DNA from: CAIWHR01 sp963781285
Lineage (GTDB): Bacteria; Pseudomonadota; Gammaproteobacteria; Burkholderiales; Casimicrobiaceae
Direction of reading: 5' to 3'
DNA: 64,000 bases
Assembly (NCBI GenBank): GCA_963781285.1
Contig: CAWAFI010000024.1
Span: 62,001-126,000, forward strand
This document shows, piece after piece, positions 43,011-51,733 of the stretch (positions within the stretch are counted from its first letter, which is position 1; each line of letters begins with the position of its first letter). Position numbers and translations under genes: made by a program. The notes under the pieces were generated by a model that was not told the origin of the DNA, did not search any database, and saw only the letters and a program-made list of their open reading frames with translations.

Positions 43011-44597
43011 ATGGAAACGCCGATCGCAACCAACAGCCTCGTGCTCGGCTCGCTGCCCGCGCGGCACGCGCGCTACCGCCCTCACCACACGGCGGTGATC
43101 ATCGCGCCACGGGCACAAGGCGAGCGGGAGATCCGCCTCACGTGGCGTGAGTTCGACGCCTACGTCAATCGGTGGGCGAATGCGCTGGCAACGCTCGGCG
43201 TCGACCGCGGCGACCGGGTGGCGACGGTGCTCACCAATTCGCTGGAGCTGCTCGCGACGTATTGGTCATGCGCGAAGCTGGGCGCGGCGGCGGTGCCGCT
43301 GTCGCCGCTCCTGACCGCGACGGGCCTTGAGTCGCTGCTCTCCGATGGGGCGCCCAAGGTCGTGCTCGCGTCGTCCGACCAGCTCGCGATGCTGGACGAC
43401 GTGCGGCAGCGCCTGCCCTTCACGCCGGCGTGGGTGCTGATCGACGCAGCGGCCGACGACGAGGCGGCGGGCTATCGCGCATTCGGACTGCTGCATGGCG
43501 AGGCAAGCGACGCGGCGCCGGCCGCGCACGTCGAGGCCGGCGATCTGCTGACGCTGATGTACACGTCGGGGACCACCGGATTGCCGAAGGGTATCCAGCA
43601 CACGCATTTCATTCGCGCGATGTACGCGACGACGCTGGCGAACTCGTGGCGGATGGCGCCGGAGTCCGTCGTTCTGCACTCCGGCGCGATCGTCTTCAAT
43701 GGCGCGATGACGACGATGTTTCCCGCGTTCATGCAGGGCGCCACGTTCGTGCTGCACCGCGCGTTCGATGCCGAGGCGTTCATCGCCACGGTCGAGCGCG
43801 AGCGCGTCACGCACACGATGCTGGTGCCTTCGCAGATCATCGCCATCCTCAACGCGAAGCGCTTCGATCCGTCGCGCCTGACCTCGCTCGAAATGATCCT
43901 GTCGCTGGGCGCGCCGTTGCACCAGGAATACAAGGACCGGCTGAATGCACTTCTGCCGCGCCGTTTCTACGAACTGTATGGCCTGACCGAAGGCTTCATC
44001 ACGGTGCTCGATCGCGACGACGCCGAACGCAAATCGGGCAGCGTCGGCGTGCCGCCGCCGTTCTACGAGATGCGGATCGTCGGCGAGGACGGGGGCGACG
44101 TGCCGCAAGGTAGGATCGGCGAGATCGTCGGCCGCGGGCCGATCACGATGCCCGGCTACTACAACCGCGTCGAGCAGACGACGCAGGCGCTGCGTGACGG
44201 CTGGCTCTTCAGCGGCGATCTCGGCTACGTGGACGAGGACGGCTTTCTCTACCTCGTGGACCGCAAGAAGGACATGATCGACACCGGCGGCATGAAGGTG
44301 TACCCGAAGGACGTCGAGGAGATCGCCGCACACCATCCGGCGATCCTCGAGGTCGCGGTGTTCGGGATTCCGCACGACAAGTGGGGCGAGACGCCGGTTG
44401 CGGCCGTCGTGCTGCGCGAGCCGGGAAGCGCCGGCGCCGACGAGCTGAAGGCGTGGATCAACGCGCGGGTGGCCGCGAAGTACCAGCGGCTCGAGCGCGT
44501 GATCGTGATGGACGACTTTCCACGCAACGCCGCCGGCAAGACGCTGAAGCGCGAGATGCGGGCACCGTTCTGGGAGGGGCGCGAGAAGAAGATCTGA
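43011..44597 (+). CDS. AMP-forming acyl-CoA synthetase
   Basis: The 528-residue enzyme has all core motifs: A3 LMYTSGTTGLPKGIQHTHF (about 182-200), A5 YELYGLTEGFITVLDRDDAE, A7 LFSGDLGYVDEDGFLYLVDR, A8 KKDMIDTGGMKVYPKDVEE and the final lysine in NAAGKTLKREMRAPFW. It activates a carboxylic acid to an acyl-AMP and then acyl-CoA. Length and motifs fit medium-chain or aromatic acid ligases. It begins 18 bases after the MidA-like gene. It may feed the catabolic operon just downstream on the other strand, which is an inference. Confidence 0.9.
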   Translation: METPIATNSLVLGSLPARHARYRPHHTAVIIAPRAQGEREIRLTWREFDAYVNRWANALATLGVDRGDRVATVLTNSLELLATYWSCAKLGAAAVPLSPLLTATGLESLLSDGAPKVVLASSDQLAMLDDVRQRLPFTPAWVLIDAAADDEAAGYRAFGLLHGEASDAAPAAHVEAGDLLTLMYTSGTTGLPKGIQHTHFIRAMYATTLANSWRMAPESVVLHSGAIVFNGAMTTMFPAFMQGATFVLHRAFDAEAFIATVERERVTHTMLVPSQIIAILNAKRFDPSRLTSLEMILSLGAPLHQEYKDRLNALLPRRFYELYGLTEGFITVLDRDDAERKSGSVGVPPPFYEMRIVGEDGGDVPQGRIGEIVGRGPITMPGYYNRVEQTTQALRDGWLFSGDLGYVDEDGFLYLVDRKKDMIDTGGMKVYPKDVEEIAAHHPAILEVAVFGIPHDKWGETPVAAVVLREPGSAGADELKAWINARVAAKYQRLERVIVMDDFPRNAAGKTLKREMRAPFWEGREKKI

Positions 44598-44654
44598 CGG
44601 TGGCGGTGCGAGCCTGGGAGCAGGGCCCCCACGCTTGCGCCTGGCCGGCGGCTC

Positions 44655-45302
44655 TCATCCGGTGCCGGCGAGCATGAGGAAGATCGGAAAGGCGCGCGGT
44701 TTGCCCGCAACCTCTTTCTTCATCTCGAACGCTGTGCTGAAGCGGACCGATGCAAACCCGGCGCGGCGGACCTTCGCCGCCAGGTCGTCGCGATCGAACC
44801 CACGGTGACCGTCGAAGCCGGGACCGTGGAAAGAGCCATCCTCGGCGTCGAGATCGGCGATGCACAGGAATCCCCTCGGCCGCAGCACGTCACGGAAGCG
44901 CCGCAGGATGCCGTCGGTATCCGGGATGTGATGCAGCGTCATCGCCGAGAAGACGACGTCGAAGCGGCGGCCGGGCAGCGGGTCGGTCAGCAGATCGAGC
45001 TTCATTGCGCGCATCCGCGCGTCGCCCGCCGCCACGATCTTCTGCGCCGCAACGGCAAGCATCCCGTCGGACACGTCGGCCAGCGTGATGTCGGCAAGAT
45101 GCGGGCGCAGCATGAAGCCGATGAGCCCGGTACCGCATCCGTATTCGAGCGCGTCCATCGCGCCGGCGAGCGGGACCTCGCGCACGATCGCATCGGCGAT
45201 CGCCCGTGCCCGCTCGACCTTCGTGGGGTCGTCATCCCACGTCGCCGCGCGCGCATCGAAATCGCTGACCGCGTGACCCGATGGGGAGTGCGGTCGATTC
45301 AT
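44655..45302 (-). CDS. SAM-dependent methyltransferase
   Basis: From the ATG at 45302 the protein has 215 residues; the frame extends upstream into the PrpD gene and was not used. The SAM motif is DALEYGCGTGLIGFMLRPHL, followed by ITLADVSDGMLAVAAQKIVA, FDVVFSAMTLHHIPDTDGIL and VLRPRGFLCIADLDAEDGSF. D-D-P-x-K-V-x-R-A near the start is common in the YcgJ/UbiE-like group. The start overlaps the end of the MmgE/PrpD gene by four bases, so it is the last gene of the operon. Confidence 0.83.
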   Translation of the reverse strand: MNRPHSPSGHAVSDFDARAATWDDDPTKVERARAIADAIVREVPLAGAMDALEYGCGTGLIGFMLRPHLADITLADVSDGMLAVAAQKIVAAGDARMRAMKLDLLTDPLPGRRFDVVFSAMTLHHIPDTDGILRRFRDVLRPRGFLCIADLDAEDGSFHGPGFDGHRGFDRDDLAAKVRRAGFASVRFSTAFEMKKEVAGKPRAFPIFLMLAGTG

Positions 45303-46729
45303 CGCGACGAAACGGCGCGAGGGAGGCTGGAAGCGGCCGCGACGCCGTCGCCGATCGACGCGGAAAGCAGCGTGCCGACGCGCGGCGCGGCGCCGAGCGC
45401 GAAGATCCGGCCCGCGGCTGCGCAAACTTCGGCGGCGCTCGCAGCGCCGCCGAAATCAGCGAGGCGAACCGCCTTCTCCTCGACTTCGGCCCGCGTAAGG
45501 GTGTTGCCGGGATCGCCCTTGGGTTCGTCGACGCGGGCGGACAGCGTGCGGCCGTCCGTCGTCTCGACCTCGACCTTGCCGATCCAGCGTTGCGGATAGG
45601 CGGCGTCGACGTCAGCATCCAGAACCATCCGAACCCGATCGCGCAGCGCGACGACACGCGGGTCACGGAAATGCCGTTCGAACTCCTGCAACCCGGCGCG
45701 CCGGAACGTCGCGATCACGCCGAGCACCGTGCCCATCGAGAACTTCGCCTGGTGCACAGTCTTCGGGTCGACGACCGGGCCCAGCACATCGATCGCGGCT
45801 TGATGAACACGTGCGGTGACGCCGGCGATCTGCTCCGGTGCGAGATCGTTGGCGACGACGGTCTGCAACAGGGCGTCGGCAGCCGGGTGCGTGTGCCGGC
45901 ATGACGCGTGATACTTGAACGACGTCTCGGCGAGCGCCCAGCGCTCGCCCAGCCGATCGGTGAGCCGCGCCGGATCGGCATCCGTCGACATACCGGCCGC
46001 CATTCCCTGCTTTCCTTCGAGAATGCGTTTGGCGCCGGTGAAGCCGTCCCGCGCGAGATAGGCGGCGAGCAGCCCATCGCTCGCGGCCTTCGCCGTGTGC
46101 AACTGTTTCGAATCGGCGGCGTCGCGCAGGAATTCCCACAGTCCCGCAGCCTGCGTGCCGGCGGAGCCGAACGCGTGCTGCATCTGCTCGGCAGAAAGCC
46201 CCAGCACGCGGCCGGCCGCGGCCGCTGCGGCGAGGGTGCCCGCAGTGCCGGTCGTGTGGAACACCTTGTAATGCGAGCGGCCGAGGAACTCGCCGACGCG
46301 AATGCCGACTTCGTAACCCGCGACGGCGGCGGTCAGCAAATCCCGCCCCGAACAGCCCTTACCCTGTGCGACGGCAAGCGCCGGCGGAAAAACGACGGCA
46401 CCGGGGTGGAACACGGAGCCATTGTGGACGTCGTCCTGCTCCGCGAAATGCGATGCCGCGGCATTGACCATCGCGGCGAAGAACGGCGAGGTCTGCCGGC
46501 GCGAGATCAGCACTTCGGACGGGCCTTCTGCAGGCCCCATCTGCCGCGCGAAGCGCTCGATCGACTCGACGGCGCGGGCCCCATTGCCGGCGAGCGCCGA
46601 GCCGAACCAGTCGAGCAGCAGGTCCTCGGCGCGCCGCACGACCGGCACCGGGATGGCGTCGAAAGATAGCATGCTCGCGAAACGCGCGAGTGTCGCAGTG
46701 GGATTGGGATCAGGGTTCGAAATCGTCAT
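45299..46729 (-). CDS. MmgE/PrpD family protein
   Basis: This 476-residue protein belongs to the 2-methylcitrate dehydratase/cis-aconitate decarboxylase-like family. Seen are AEDLLLDWFGSALAGNGARA, HFAEQDDVHNGSVFHPGAVV (acidic and histidine residues of the active site), SHYKVFHTTGTAGTLAAAAA, ETSFKYHASCRHTHPAADAL and VDPKTVHQAKFSMGTVLGVI. PrpD dehydrates 2-methylcitrate; relatives act on other tricarboxylates or make itaconate. It overlaps the CoA-transferase gene by one base. The context of CoA-transferase and hydratase suggests a branched dicarboxylate. Confidence 0.88.
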   Translation of the reverse strand: MTISNPDPNPTATLARFASMLSFDAIPVPVVRRAEDLLLDWFGSALAGNGARAVESIERFARQMGPAEGPSEVLISRRQTSPFFAAMVNAAASHFAEQDDVHNGSVFHPGAVVFPPALAVAQGKGCSGRDLLTAAVAGYEVGIRVGEFLGRSHYKVFHTTGTAGTLAAAAAAGRVLGLSAEQMQHAFGSAGTQAAGLWEFLRDAADSKQLHTAKAASDGLLAAYLARDGFTGAKRILEGKQGMAAGMSTDADPARLTDRLGERWALAETSFKYHASCRHTHPAADALLQTVVANDLAPEQIAGVTARVHQAAIDVLGPVVDPKTVHQAKFSMGTVLGVIATFRRAGLQEFERHFRDPRVVALRDRVRMVLDADVDAAYPQRWIGKVEVETTDGRTLSARVDEPKGDPGNTLTRAEVEEKAVRLADFGGAASAAEVCAAAGRIFALGAAPRVGTLLSASIGDGVAAASSLPRAVSSR

Positions 46730-47907
46730 CAGATCGCCTTGTCCGCACGCAGCCGGGCGATCGTGGCGCCGTCGTAGCCCAGCTCGCGCAGGATCGCGTC
46801 GGTATGCTGCCCGAGCGCCGGCACGGTGTCCATCCGCGGCGACGAAGTCGGCGCGACACCGGGCGGCACCAATGCGGGCACCTTGCCTGCCGGCGTCTCG
46901 ACGTCGACCCAGCGCTGGCGCGCCTTCAGTTGCGCATGTGCCCACACCTCGTGCATGTCGTTCATTCGCGCGTTGGCGATGCCGGCGGCGTCCAGCCGCT
47001 CGATCACCTGCGCGGCGGTGAGCGAAGTGAAGGCGTCGACGATGATCGCGCGGAGTTCGTCGCGCGCGGTCGTGCGGCGCGAATTCGAGGCAAAGCGCTC
47101 GTCGGTCGCGAGCGCCGGTTGGCCGAGCACCTCGCCGCAGAACACCGCCCACTCGCGCTCGTTCTGCAGGCCGAGCATCACGATCTTGCCGTCACCGGCG
47201 GGGAACGGGCCGTACGGATAGATGGTCGCGTGCGCGGCGCCGGCGCGTGGCGGCGGCTCGGCGCCGTCGAACGCGTAATAGAGCGGATAGCTCATCCATT
47301 CGACCATGCTCTCCAGCATCGACACGTCGATCGCGGCGCCGCGGCCGGTCTTGCCGCGTTCGATCAGCGCGGCGAGGATGTTCGAGTACGCGTACATCCC
47401 CGCGGCGATGTCGGCGATCGAGCAGCCGGCCTTCGCCGGCGCATCCGACTGTCCGGTGATCGAGAGAAAGCCCGATTCGCTCTGGATCAGGAGGTCGTAG
47501 GCCTTCTTGTCGCGGTACGGGCCGTCCGCGCCGTAGCCCGAGATGTCGCAGACAATCAAGCGCGGGTTCCTTCCGCGCAGTCCTTCAAACGCGAGACCCA
47601 GCCGTGCCGCCGCGCCCGGCGCCAGGTTCTGCACGAGCACGTCGGCGCGGCCGACGAGCGCCCCGAGGATCCTCGCCGCTTCCGGATGCTTGACGTCGAG
47701 CGTTAGGCTCTCCTTCGACCGGTTGGTCCAGACGAAGTGCGACGCGAGCCCACGCACGCGCTCGTCGTAACCGCGCGCGAAGTCGCCGACCCCCGGCCGC
47801 TCGATCTTGATCACACGCGCGCCCAGGTCCGCGAGTTGCCGCGTGCAGAACGGCGCCGCGATCGCGTGTTCCAGCGTGATGACGGTGATGCCGGCGAGAG
47901 GGCGCAT
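46729..47907 (-). CDS. CaiB/BaiF (class III) CoA-transferase
   Basis: This 392-residue protein starts MRPLAGITVITLEHAIAAPF and has RQLADLGARVIKIERPGVGD, FVWTNRSKESLTLDVKHPEA, VQNLAPGAAARLGL, and AGCSIADIAAGMYAYSNILA with the predicted catalytic aspartate. Class III transferases move CoA between organic acids, such as succinyl-CoA to mesaconate or citramalate. Its start is 12 bases from the acyl-CoA dehydrogenase stop, and its end overlaps PrpD (ATGA). Confidence 0.92.
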   Translation of the reverse strand: MRPLAGITVITLEHAIAAPFCTRQLADLGARVIKIERPGVGDFARGYDERVRGLASHFVWTNRSKESLTLDVKHPEAARILGALVGRADVLVQNLAPGAAARLGLAFEGLRGRNPRLIVCDISGYGADGPYRDKKAYDLLIQSESGFLSITGQSDAPAKAGCSIADIAAGMYAYSNILAALIERGKTGRGAAIDVSMLESMVEWMSYPLYYAFDGAEPPPRAGAAHATIYPYGPFPAGDGKIVMLGLQNEREWAVFCGEVLGQPALATDERFASNSRRTTARDELRAIIVDAFTSLTAAQVIERLDAAGIANARMNDMHEVWAHAQLKARQRWVDVETPAGKVPALVPPGVAPTSSPRMDTVPALGQHTDAILRELGYDGATIARLRADKAI

Positions 47908-47918
47908 CGCGGTGACGA

Positions 47919-49079
47919 TCAGAAGGAGCGGGGAAGGCCCAGCACATGCTCCGCGATGTAGGACAAGATCAGGTTGGTCGAGATCGGCGCCACCTGATAG
48001 AGCCGGGTTTCGCGGAACTTGCGCTCTACGTCGTACTCGACGGCGAAGCCGAAGCCGCCGTGGAACTGCAGGCACGCGTTCGCCGCCTCCCACGACGCGT
48101 CGGCGGCGAGCAGCTTCGCCATGTTCGCTTCCGCTCCGCACGGCTGGTGCCCGTCGAACAGCGCGCACGCCTTGAACCGCATCAGGTTCGCCGCCTCGAC
48201 GTTGACGTACGCGCGCGCGATCGGGAAGGCGACGCCCTGGTTCTGTCCGATCGGCCGGCCGAACACGATGCGCTCCTTCGCGTACGCAGCGACCTTGTCG
48301 ATGAACCAGTACCCGTCGCCGATGCACTCGGCGGCGATCAGCGTGCGCTCCGCGTTGAGGCCGTCGAGGATGTACTTGAAGCCCTTGCCTTCCTCGCCGA
48401 TCAGGTTCGCGGCCGGAATCTCGAGGTTGTCGAAGAACAGCTCGTTGGTCTCGTGGTTGACCATGTTGGCGATCGGCTTCACCGTCATGCCATGGCCGAT
48501 CGCGTCGCGCAGGTCGACGACGAAGACCGACATCCCTTCCGAGCGCTTCTTGACTTCCGCGACGGGCGTCGTGCGCGCGAGCAGGATCATGAGGTCGGAG
48601 TGCAGGACGCGCGAGATCCACACTTTCTGCCCGTTGACGAGGTAGCGATCGCCCTTCCTGACTGCGATGGTGCGAATCTTCGTCGTGTCGGTGCCGGTGG
48701 TGGGCTCGGTGACGCCCATCGACTGCAGGCGCAGCTCCCCGCTCGCGATCTTCGGCAGGTACGTTCGTTTCTGCGCCTCCGACCCATGCCGCAGCAGCGT
48801 CCCCATGTTGTACATCTGGCCGTGGCAGGCGCCGGAGTTGCCGCCGCAGTGGTTGATCTCCTCCATGATGATCGATGCTTCGGTCAGGCCCAACCCGGAC
48901 CCGCCGTATTCCTGCGGAATCAGCGCGGCGAGCCAGCCGGCCTTGGTCAGCGCGTCGACGAACGCCTCGGGATAGCCGCGCGCCTCGTCGATCCGGCGGA
49001 AGTACTCCGCGGGGAACTGCGCGCAGAGATCGCGGATCGCGTCGCGGATGTCCTGGTGCGATTCCGGCGGATTCGACAT
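47919..49079 (-). CDS. Acyl-CoA dehydrogenase family flavoprotein
   Basis: This 386-residue protein has the N-terminal helical domain (FVDALTKAGWLAALIPQEYG), the FAD-binding LQSMGVTEPTTGTDTTKIRT and KVWISRVLHSDLMILLARTT, and RIVFGRPIGQNQGVAFPIAR with LQFHGGFGFAVEYDVERKFR. The usual catalytic glutamate segment (Y-E-G-T) near the C-terminus reads RLYQVAPISTNLILSYIAEH, with Gln in place of Glu. The base may lie elsewhere, as in some subgroups, or the substrate chemistry may differ. It is in an operon with a CoA-transferase and a hydratase. Confidence 0.88.
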   Translation of the reverse strand: MSNPPESHQDIRDAIRDLCAQFPAEYFRRIDEARGYPEAFVDALTKAGWLAALIPQEYGGSGLGLTEASIIMEEINHCGGNSGACHGQMYNMGTLLRHGSEAQKRTYLPKIASGELRLQSMGVTEPTTGTDTTKIRTIAVRKGDRYLVNGQKVWISRVLHSDLMILLARTTPVAEVKKRSEGMSVFVVDLRDAIGHGMTVKPIANMVNHETNELFFDNLEIPAANLIGEEGKGFKYILDGLNAERTLIAAECIGDGYWFIDKVAAYAKERIVFGRPIGQNQGVAFPIARAYVNVEAANLMRFKACALFDGHQPCGAEANMAKLLAADASWEAANACLQFHGGFGFAVEYDVERKFRETRLYQVAPISTNLILSYIAEHVLGLPRSF

Positions 49080-49112
49080 GGATTGGCTCCCGAATCGGCG
49101 GGCGACCTCGCG

Positions 49113-49967
49113 TCAGCGCAGGGTCACCGTCGCCTCCATCGCCAGGTGGCCGTCGGCATTCTGCGCCCACATGCGGACCGCCCTTGCATCGGGACCGCGC
49201 GTCCCGCATACGGCGAACGGCGCGATATCGAACAGCGGCATTACGGCGCGGAACGAAAACGTTGCGATTTCCGCCGGTGCGACATGGTCGCGCGCGAGAT
49301 CGACGAGCAGCGTCGCGATCAACGGCCCATGCACGACGAGTCCGGGGTAGCCCTCGACCTCGACGACGTAGCGCCGGTCGTAGTGGATCCGGTGGCCATT
49401 GAACGTCAGCGCCGAGTAGCGGAACAGCAGGACGTCATCCGGGACCACCTCCTGGCGCCACGCCGCATCGGAAGGCGCGGGCCGCGGAGCCGGCGCGGGA
49501 TCCCCGGCGCGCGGCGGATCGCGGTAGACGATGTCGTGCTCCTCGACGATCGCGAGCTCGCCGCGCGCGCTGATCTCGTGCCGCACGAGCACGAACACCA
49601 GTGCGCCGGTACGGCCCGGCTTCTCGTCGACCTTGGCGATCGTCGATGTGCGTTCAATCGCATCGCCGACGCGCACGGGGTGGCGGAATTCGAGCCGCCC
49701 GCCCGCCCACATCCGCCGCGGCAGCGGCACCGGCGGCAGGAAGCCGCCGCGTCGCGCGTGCCCGTCGGGGCCGACTTCGGAGCGGCGATAGAGCGGCAGG
49801 AAGTAGAGCCAGTGGCGCAGCGGCGCGATTGCGCCGCCCTCGACGGGTTCCGGGTCGTCGCGGTCGAGCGTCGCGGCCAGCGCCGCGAGCGGAACCGGCG
49901 TCACTCGATCGACGCGGCGCTCGGTGCGCCCGACCCAGGACTTCACGTCGATGTGACCTTCGGCCAT
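49113..49967 (-). CDS. MaoC-like hydratase, mesaconyl-/itaconyl-CoA hydratase type
   Basis: The 284-residue protein has a double hot-dog layout. The N-terminal half has LRHWLYFLPLYRRSEVGPDG, GFLPPVPLPRRMWAGGRLEF and VGDAIERTSTIAKVDEKPGR; the C-terminal half has LLFRYSALTFNGHRIHYDRR with the MaoC-type catalytic Asp/His dyad, and GLVVHGPLIATLLVDLA. This pattern matches HTD2-like enzymes such as mesaconyl-C4-CoA hydratase and itaconyl-CoA hydratase. With the CoA-transferase and PrpD-like genes, it suggests breakdown of a C5 or C6 branched dicarboxylate. Confidence 0.83.
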   Translation of the reverse strand: MAEGHIDVKSWVGRTERRVDRVTPVPLAALAATLDRDDPEPVEGGAIAPLRHWLYFLPLYRRSEVGPDGHARRGGFLPPVPLPRRMWAGGRLEFRHPVRVGDAIERTSTIAKVDEKPGRTGALVFVLVRHEISARGELAIVEEHDIVYRDPPRAGDPAPAPRPAPSDAAWRQEVVPDDVLLFRYSALTFNGHRIHYDRRYVVEVEGYPGLVVHGPLIATLLVDLARDHVAPAEIATFSFRAVMPLFDIAPFAVCGTRGPDARAVRMWAQNADGHLAMEATVTLR

Positions 49968-50000
49968 GGCTCACCCGCAGCGCGCGCTGTCCGTCTTGCG

Positions 50001-51011
50001 TCAGGGCCTGAAGCCGGTCTGCTTGTAGACGGACTCCAGCGTCTCCTTGCCGACGCGCGCCTCGTTCTCCTTGTGCACCGGCGCCATCGCCTTCTTCCAC
50101 GCCGCCTTCTGCGCGTCGGTCAGCACGATCACCTCGCTCTTGCCCGACTTGCGGATGCCGTCCAGCGCTTCGTCGTTCTCCTTTTGCGCGATGTCGTTCG
50201 CGTACTTCGTCGCGTCCTTCATCGCGCCTTCGAGTGCTGCCCGGACGTCGGGCGGCAGTCCGTCCCAGAACTTCTTGTTGACGATGACCGCATACCCGAT
50301 GTAGCCGTGGTTGGTGAGCGCCGTGTACTTCTGTACCTCATGGTGTTTCTGCGTGTACATGTTGGAAGGCGTATTCTCGGAACCGTCGACGACGCCCGTC
50401 TGCATCGCCTGATAAACCTCGGAGAACGCCATCACCTGCGGAATCGCGCCGACGGCCTTCATCTCGTCGCCCAGCACCTTCGAGGACTGGATGCGCATCT
50501 TGAGGCCTCGCATGTCCTCTGGCGTCCGCAACGGCTTGTTGGCGCTCATTACCTTGAAGCCGTTGTCCCAGTAGGCGAGACCGACGATCCCCTTGCTCTC
50601 GAGCTTCCTGAACAGCGCCCGGCCGACCGGACCGCCGGCCACCTTGTGCAGCTCGGCGGTGTTGTCGAAGATGTACGGCAGATCGAAGACCTCGAACTCG
50701 CGCACGCCCAGCGGCCCGAACTTCGCCAGCGACGGCGCCAGCATCTGCACCGAGCCCAGCTGCAGCGCCTCCATCTCCTCGCCGTCCTTGAACAGCGAGC
50801 TGTTGGGATAGACCTCGACCCTGACGCGGCCCTTGGTGCGCTCTTCGGCGAGCTTCTTGAATTGCTCGGCACCCTTGCCCTTCGGCGTGTCGACGGCAAC
50901 GACGTGATTGAACTTGATGACGATCGGCTGCTGCCCGCGCGCGGGAACGGCAAACGCGAGCGCCGTCAGCGCGACGCCAAGTACGGCGAACAGGGATCCG
51001 CGGTGGTTCAT
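50001..51011 (-). CDS. TRAP transporter substrate receptor, DctP family
   Basis: The 336-residue protein, from the ATG at 51011, starts with a signal (SLFAVLGVALTALAFAVPAR, cleavage near ARGQQ). DctP features are IVIKFNHVVAVDTPKGKGAE, RVRVEVYPNSSLFKDGEEME, the carboxylate-binding arginine in RGLKMRIQSSKVLGDEMKAV, and AMQTGVVDGSENTPSNMYTQ. No membrane components (DctQ, DctM) are in the window, so it must use ones encoded elsewhere. It is the first gene of the catabolic operon and probably binds the acid that the operon degrades. Confidence 0.92.
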   Translation of the reverse strand: MNHRGSLFAVLGVALTALAFAVPARGQQPIVIKFNHVVAVDTPKGKGAEQFKKLAEERTKGRVRVEVYPNSSLFKDGEEMEALQLGSVQMLAPSLAKFGPLGVREFEVFDLPYIFDNTAELHKVAGGPVGRALFRKLESKGIVGLAYWDNGFKVMSANKPLRTPEDMRGLKMRIQSSKVLGDEMKAVGAIPQVMAFSEVYQAMQTGVVDGSENTPSNMYTQKHHEVQKYTALTNHGYIGYAVIVNKKFWDGLPPDVRAALEGAMKDATKYANDIAQKENDEALDGIRKSGKSEVIVLTDAQKAAWKKAMAPVHKENEARVGKETLESVYKQTGFRP

Positions 51012-51400
51012 CAGGATTCTCGGAAGAAGAAGCGGCTGGTGCCGCCACGCTGGCAGGGACTCTTGCACCATTCGCCGGTGAATGCAACGCCCCCGCCGAA
51101 TCCGACCTGCGGACGGCACGGTCAACGCGCCAGGCGATCGCCGCTTGGCGCCGCAGTAGAATTCGGGCCGGATGCGAACGAAACCGAACGATCATCGCCT
51201 GTGCGTCGCCCCCATGATGGATCGGTAGGATTCACACTCAACATCAATCGCTTGCGAAGAGGCGTGTGCAAATCGTGTGCACGCACGCACTTGGCTGTAT
51301 TGCGCGCCAGTGCGCTGGAATGCGGCGGCGGGCCAAAGCATGCAAGAGGATCGTCGCGTGAAGCTGACGCTCATCACACTTCCGGACGTCGGAATAGCGA
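51012..51400. other. Intergenic stretch before the toxin-antitoxin genes
   Basis: About 390 bases with no supported gene lie between the DctP start and the ParD-like operator. The promoter of the minus-strand operon should be here, but none stands out. A segment around 51270-51300 (gtgtgcaaatcgtgtgcacgcacgcac) has short direct gtgtgca repeats. From about 51230 on, base composition becomes less GC-rich, marking the start of accessory DNA. Confidence 0.5.
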
Positions 51401-51401
51401 A

Positions 51402-51422
51402 GTAGCACAATTGTGCTACAAT
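51402..51422 (+). promoter_or_regulatory. Operator palindrome and -10 box of the ParDE-like pair
   Basis: The 18 bases gtagcacaattgtgctac (51402-51419) form a perfect palindrome. A TACAAT -10 box (51417-51422) overlaps its right end, and the antitoxin starts 25 bases further on. Ribbon-helix-helix antitoxins usually repress from exactly such sites, so autorepression is likely. Confidence 0.75.
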
Positions 51423-51446
51423 ATCTTTTTCACAAGGAGCTTCGGG

Positions 51447-51731
51447 ATGTCCACAACGACCATTCGCCTGCCGCAGGATCTCAAGGAGCGCATCGCTCGC
51501 GCAGCAGAACGGGCTGGAACCACTGCGCACAGTTTCATTCTGGAAGCGATAGCCGAGAAGGCTGAACAGGAAGAGCGCCGAGGGGAGTTCCAGAATACGG
51601 CTGAGCGGCGGTACGCCGAGATTGTCGCCTCTGGCAAGACGGTGCCGTGGAATGAGATGCGTCGCTATCTTGAGCGTCGGCTCATCAGCAACAAGATTGC
51701 TCGACCGAAGCCGCGAACGCTCGCGCGCTAG
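51447..51731 (+). CDS. Ribbon-helix-helix antitoxin, ParD/CopG-like
   Basis: This 94-residue protein has a ribosome site AAGGAG. The N-terminal RHH domain is STTTIRLPQDLKERIARAAE followed by RAGTTAHSFILEAIAEKAEQ, with the strand that reads DNA at TTTIRLP. The basic C-terminal half (RRYAEIVASGKTVPWNEMRR) should wrap the toxin. It is two bases before the toxin gene and directly after a perfect operator palindrome, so the pair is a complete type II module. Confidence 0.85.
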   Translation: MSTTTIRLPQDLKERIARAAERAGTTAHSFILEAIAEKAEQEERRGEFQNTAERRYAEIVASGKTVPWNEMRRYLERRLISNKIARPKPRTLAR

Positions 51732-51733
51732 GT

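Noticed and set aside
47946..51446. A very long plus-strand open frame opposite the catabolic operon
   Set aside because: Caused by high GC and few stop codons. Only its last 94 codons, from the ATG at 51447, are a real gene (the antitoxin).
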